From a virus: 22,231 nt of DNA. Made by a program: the position numbers and the translations under genes. Below are positions 20,878 through 22,231 of the stretch, piece after piece. Position 1 is the first letter of the stretch. Each line of letters starts with the position of its first letter. The notes beneath the pieces are model-generated. The model was not told where the DNA came from. It saw only the letters and a list, made by a program, of their open reading frames with translations, and did not search any database. The stretch is from the IMG/VR virus record IMGVR_UViG_3300048924_000203, positions 1-22,231 of that record; one strand, 5' to 3'.

Positions 20878-21069
20878 ATGACAGTCGCGCAACGCCGTTG
20901 GGCATCGAAGGCCACGTTGGCCAAATATCTCGACGTGGACCCAGAGACCATCGAACGGTGGCGCGAACAGGGGCTGATCACGGCGTACCGGTGCGGGCCC
21001 AAGCTATTGCGGTACGACATCGCTGAGATCGACGACATGATCACCTCCAGCACCGAGGTGGCCAGCTGA
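20878..21069 (+). CDS. MerR/AlpA-like HTH protein, 63 aa
   Basis: GGAGG (20867-20871) is directly in front of ATG 20872 but 6 bases before ATG 20878, so 20878 is the start. The sequence RWASKATLAKYLDVDPETIERWREQGLITAYRCGPKLLRYDIAEID is a typical excisionase or AlpA winged HTH. A second gene of this fold is at 1784. This copy lies beside the putative replication gene and may regulate it or help the initiation complex. Confidence 0.65.
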   Translation: MTVAQRRWASKATLAKYLDVDPETIERWREQGLITAYRCGPKLLRYDIAEIDDMITSSTEVAS

Positions 21070-21092
21070 TGACCGCAGCGAGGCGGCGATAG
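21069..21092 (+). CDS. Seven-codon minicistron between two genes
   Basis: ATGACC...GATAG (7 codons and a stop) begins on the last base of the HTH gene (TGATG) and ends on the first base of the next gene (TAGTG). It could carry ribosomes from one gene to the next, but it is also short enough to be chance; AGGCGG before the GTG start is an independent ribosome site. Confidence 0.25.
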   Translation: MTAARRR

Positions 21093-21583
21093 TGGGACGC
21101 CGCAACCCCATCCACGTCATCGGTGACCCGATCCGGAAGGGCGTCACCTGGCTGTCCGATGAACTGATCCGGTCCGGGGCGCACGACGACGCCCTCGGAT
21201 CAGATGGCTTCGTCGTCATCGCGTTCCTGTTGTCGTGGGCGACCTCGCCGGACACGGCGAATCGTGTCTGGGAAACGTCCGCTGCCCACATATCTGAGCA
21301 TTTCGGGTGGGGCGCCAACCGTCGGCGCGCTACCAAGGCCATCGAATCGGCCGTCAAAGACGGACGTCTCATCGTCCGGGAGTACTTCCAGAACGGACAG
21401 ATCGTCCCTCGGCGCCGTGCCTATGTCGTCGCCGCCGGCGGCCGCCGATTCACCGACAAGGAACGCCTGTGCTGGTCCGATCCGATTCGTATCCCTGACC
21501 GCAAGGCCGCCGACTCCGACTTGCACCAGAACGGTGCAACGCCGATGCCCGGTTCTTGCACCACAAAGGTGCAAGACCGATGA
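21092..21583 (+). CDS. Putative replication initiator, winged-helix protein, 163 aa
   Basis: GTG 21092 starts the frame after AGGCGG. The protein has VIAFLLSWATSPDTANRVWETSAAHISEHFGWGANRRRATKAIESAVKDGRLIVREYF, the shape of a winged-helix replication or replisome-organiser protein: helices, an RRRA recognition helix and a wing. Its C-terminal 20 codons contain two copies of the TTGCACC/GGTGCAA palindrome (LHQNGA, SCTTKV). As in lambda O, an initiator gene that carries its own binding sites would place the origin there. The replication role is inferred from this layout; a regulatory HTH protein is the alternative. Confidence 0.55.
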   Translation: MGRRNPIHVIGDPIRKGVTWLSDELIRSGAHDDALGSDGFVVIAFLLSWATSPDTANRVWETSAAHISEHFGWGANRRRATKAIESAVKDGRLIVREYFQNGQIVPRRRAYVVAAGGRRFTDKERLCWSDPIRIPDRKAADSDLHQNGATPMPGSCTTKVQDR

Positions 21584-21727
21584 CCACGACATGCACCAGA
21601 ACGGTGCAACTTCAGACGGCAAATACGGCGCCAACCTTGCACCTTTTCTTGTGCAACATCACGGCCCGCACCATGCACCGTTCCGGTGCAACATCGCGGC
21701 CCGAACCTTGCACCAACGGTGGTGCAA
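21521..21727. repeat. Six TTGCACC-N5/6-GGTGCAA palindromes; candidate iteron origin
   Basis: Copies start at 21521, 21556, 21591, 21637, 21673 and 21708, each 19 or 20 bp, with arms (T/A)TGCACC and (G/T)GTGCAA and a 5- or 6-base spacer. Start-to-start distances are 35, 35, 46, 36 and 35 bp. A shorter relative, ATGCAC-TGC-GTGCAA, lies at 21802-21816. Two copies are within the end of the putative initiator gene and four in the 338-base gap (21584-21921). The repeat number, spacing and place next to a winged-helix gene suggest an iteron-type origin or a cooperative operator. Confidence 0.8.
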
Positions 21728-21737
21728 CACAGGACAA

Positions 21738-21759
21738 CCTACTTACTTACGTAAGTAGG
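21738..21759. promoter_or_regulatory. AT-rich palindrome after the iterons
   Basis: CCTACTTA (21738-21745) and TAAGTAGG (21752-21759) pair around CTTACG, and a second register, TACTTAC/GTAAGTA (21744-21757), is also perfect. It is the most AT-rich structured spot just right of the repeats. It could be an unwinding element, an operator or a weak terminator. The rest of the gap to 21921 has no gene that I can see. Confidence 0.5.
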
Positions 21760-21921
21760 AACCTCACGTCCAGCAGGGGGATTGGGACAACCAAACCCGT
21801 CATGCACTGCGTGCAAGACGGATCCAAAAACCCCTACCGCAACGTGACTGCCCAATCACCGAAGCAACTCAGCCATCGAGGTAACCAACAGACCGCACGC
21901 ACGGAGAGAACGGAGCGACCG

Positions 21922-22231
21922 ATGCCCGACCGATACGGAGAACCCGACGACGAACCGATCGTGGATCTCGATGCGCCTGTCACTGATTTTGATTCGGGGC
22001 GTCGTGCTCGTGAAGCGGCCGCCGCGCGTCAGCGCGCCAGTGAGCAGCGCGGCCGGTTGGCTGAATCCCGTGCTGTTCACGCGCCGCTCGACTCCGCCCA
22101 GTCCGCGGCTGTCCGGCAGCATCGGCACGCTGTCACCGATCGGGCTGAGGCGTGGCGCCGCGCCGCGCGGATCGCGAACTGCCCGCTGTGTGACGACGAG
22201 GGCTACACGCCTGGGCTGATGATTTGCGACC
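21922..22231 (+). CDS. Charged phage protein with a zinc-knuckle-like end (partial)
   Basis: ATG 21922 follows ACGGAGAGAACGGAG and the frame stays open to the window end (103 codons). The N-terminus is acidic (DDEPIVDLDAPVTDFDSGRR), then a long charged Arg/Ala/Gln helix, then CPLCDDEGYTPGLMIC, the first half of a zinc ribbon or a DnaJ-like knuckle. Similar frames occur after replication genes in mycobacteriophages. The function cannot be named from this part. Confidence 0.6.
   Translation, partial: MPDRYGEPDDEPIVDLDAPVTDFDSGRRAREAAAARQRASEQRGRLAESRAVHAPLDSAQSAAVRQHRHAVTDRAEAWRRAARIANCPLCDDEGYTPGLMICD

Noticed and set aside
21521-21727. CRISPR-like spacing (about 35 bp) of repeats
   Set aside because: The repeats are 19-20 bp palindromes with spacers of about 15-27 bp, no cas genes are near, and the first two are in a coding frame; protein binding sites explain them better.
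21204-21758. 184-codon rightward frame across the iterons
   Set aside because: Ser/Arg/Pro-rich shadow frame of the initiator gene that runs on through the repeats; no ribosome site.

Overview
This looks like the left end and early region of a prophage in a mycobacterial chromosome. The evidence is high GC, a PE-PPE-domain secreted protein, a CDGP-domain secreted protein, a WhiB-family protein, an exonuclease of the mycobacterial RNase AS type, a Cro/repressor immunity switch, and many small phage-type ORFs linked by 4-bp ATGA overlaps. The extreme left (1-62) carries the first codons of a leftward, probably host, gene. Next comes the 3' half of a tRNA (86-130, minus strand), read here as the attachment core at a host/prophage junction. 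Just inside it are two blocks of 10-bp-phased TTTCGCCTGC repeats, likely integrase arm sites. No integrase gene is in the window; it would have to lie at the other prophage end.

Immunity region (254-2023): two leftward HTH genes (254-658, and the probable repressor 866-1324) face a rightward early promoter (TTGTCT-N17-TACGAT, 1475-1503). That promoter is covered by a 13-bp-arm inverted repeat and drives a Cro-like gene and an excisionase-like gene. Small genes and a 12-bp-stem hairpin follow. A secreted-cargo region (3015-5582) then encodes a signal-peptide PE-PPE hydrolase, a CDGP protein and small helpers. It contains a second promoter of almost the same sequence (TTGTCT-N17-TAGGAT, 4679-4707).

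From 5080 to about 19600 there is one rightward, nearly gapless series of overlapping genes. It holds cysteine-rich small proteins and a Sak4/AAA-type RecA-like ATPase (8054-9049). Further along are an HNH endonuclease, a PD-(D/E)XK nuclease fold beside an SNF2-type helicase, and an ASCH protein. The last third has HTH, Ead/Ea22-like and DUF5678-like proteins, then DUF5131 (Gp37/Gp68), DUF1643, a YkgJ-type cysteine-cluster protein, an RNase AS-type DEDDh exonuclease and a nucleotidyltransferase-fold protein.

The right end holds a HicA-like protein behind a possible leader peptide, a WhiB-family regulator, a hairpin and short CCAATG repeats. A MerR/AlpA-like HTH gene follows, then a putative replication initiator (21092-21583). 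The 3' end of that gene and the gap after it contain six TTGCACC-N5/6-GGTGCAA palindromes at about 35-bp spacing. This is the strongest unexplained structure in the window and is read here as a candidate phage replication origin. No virion structural, lysis or integrase genes are present.
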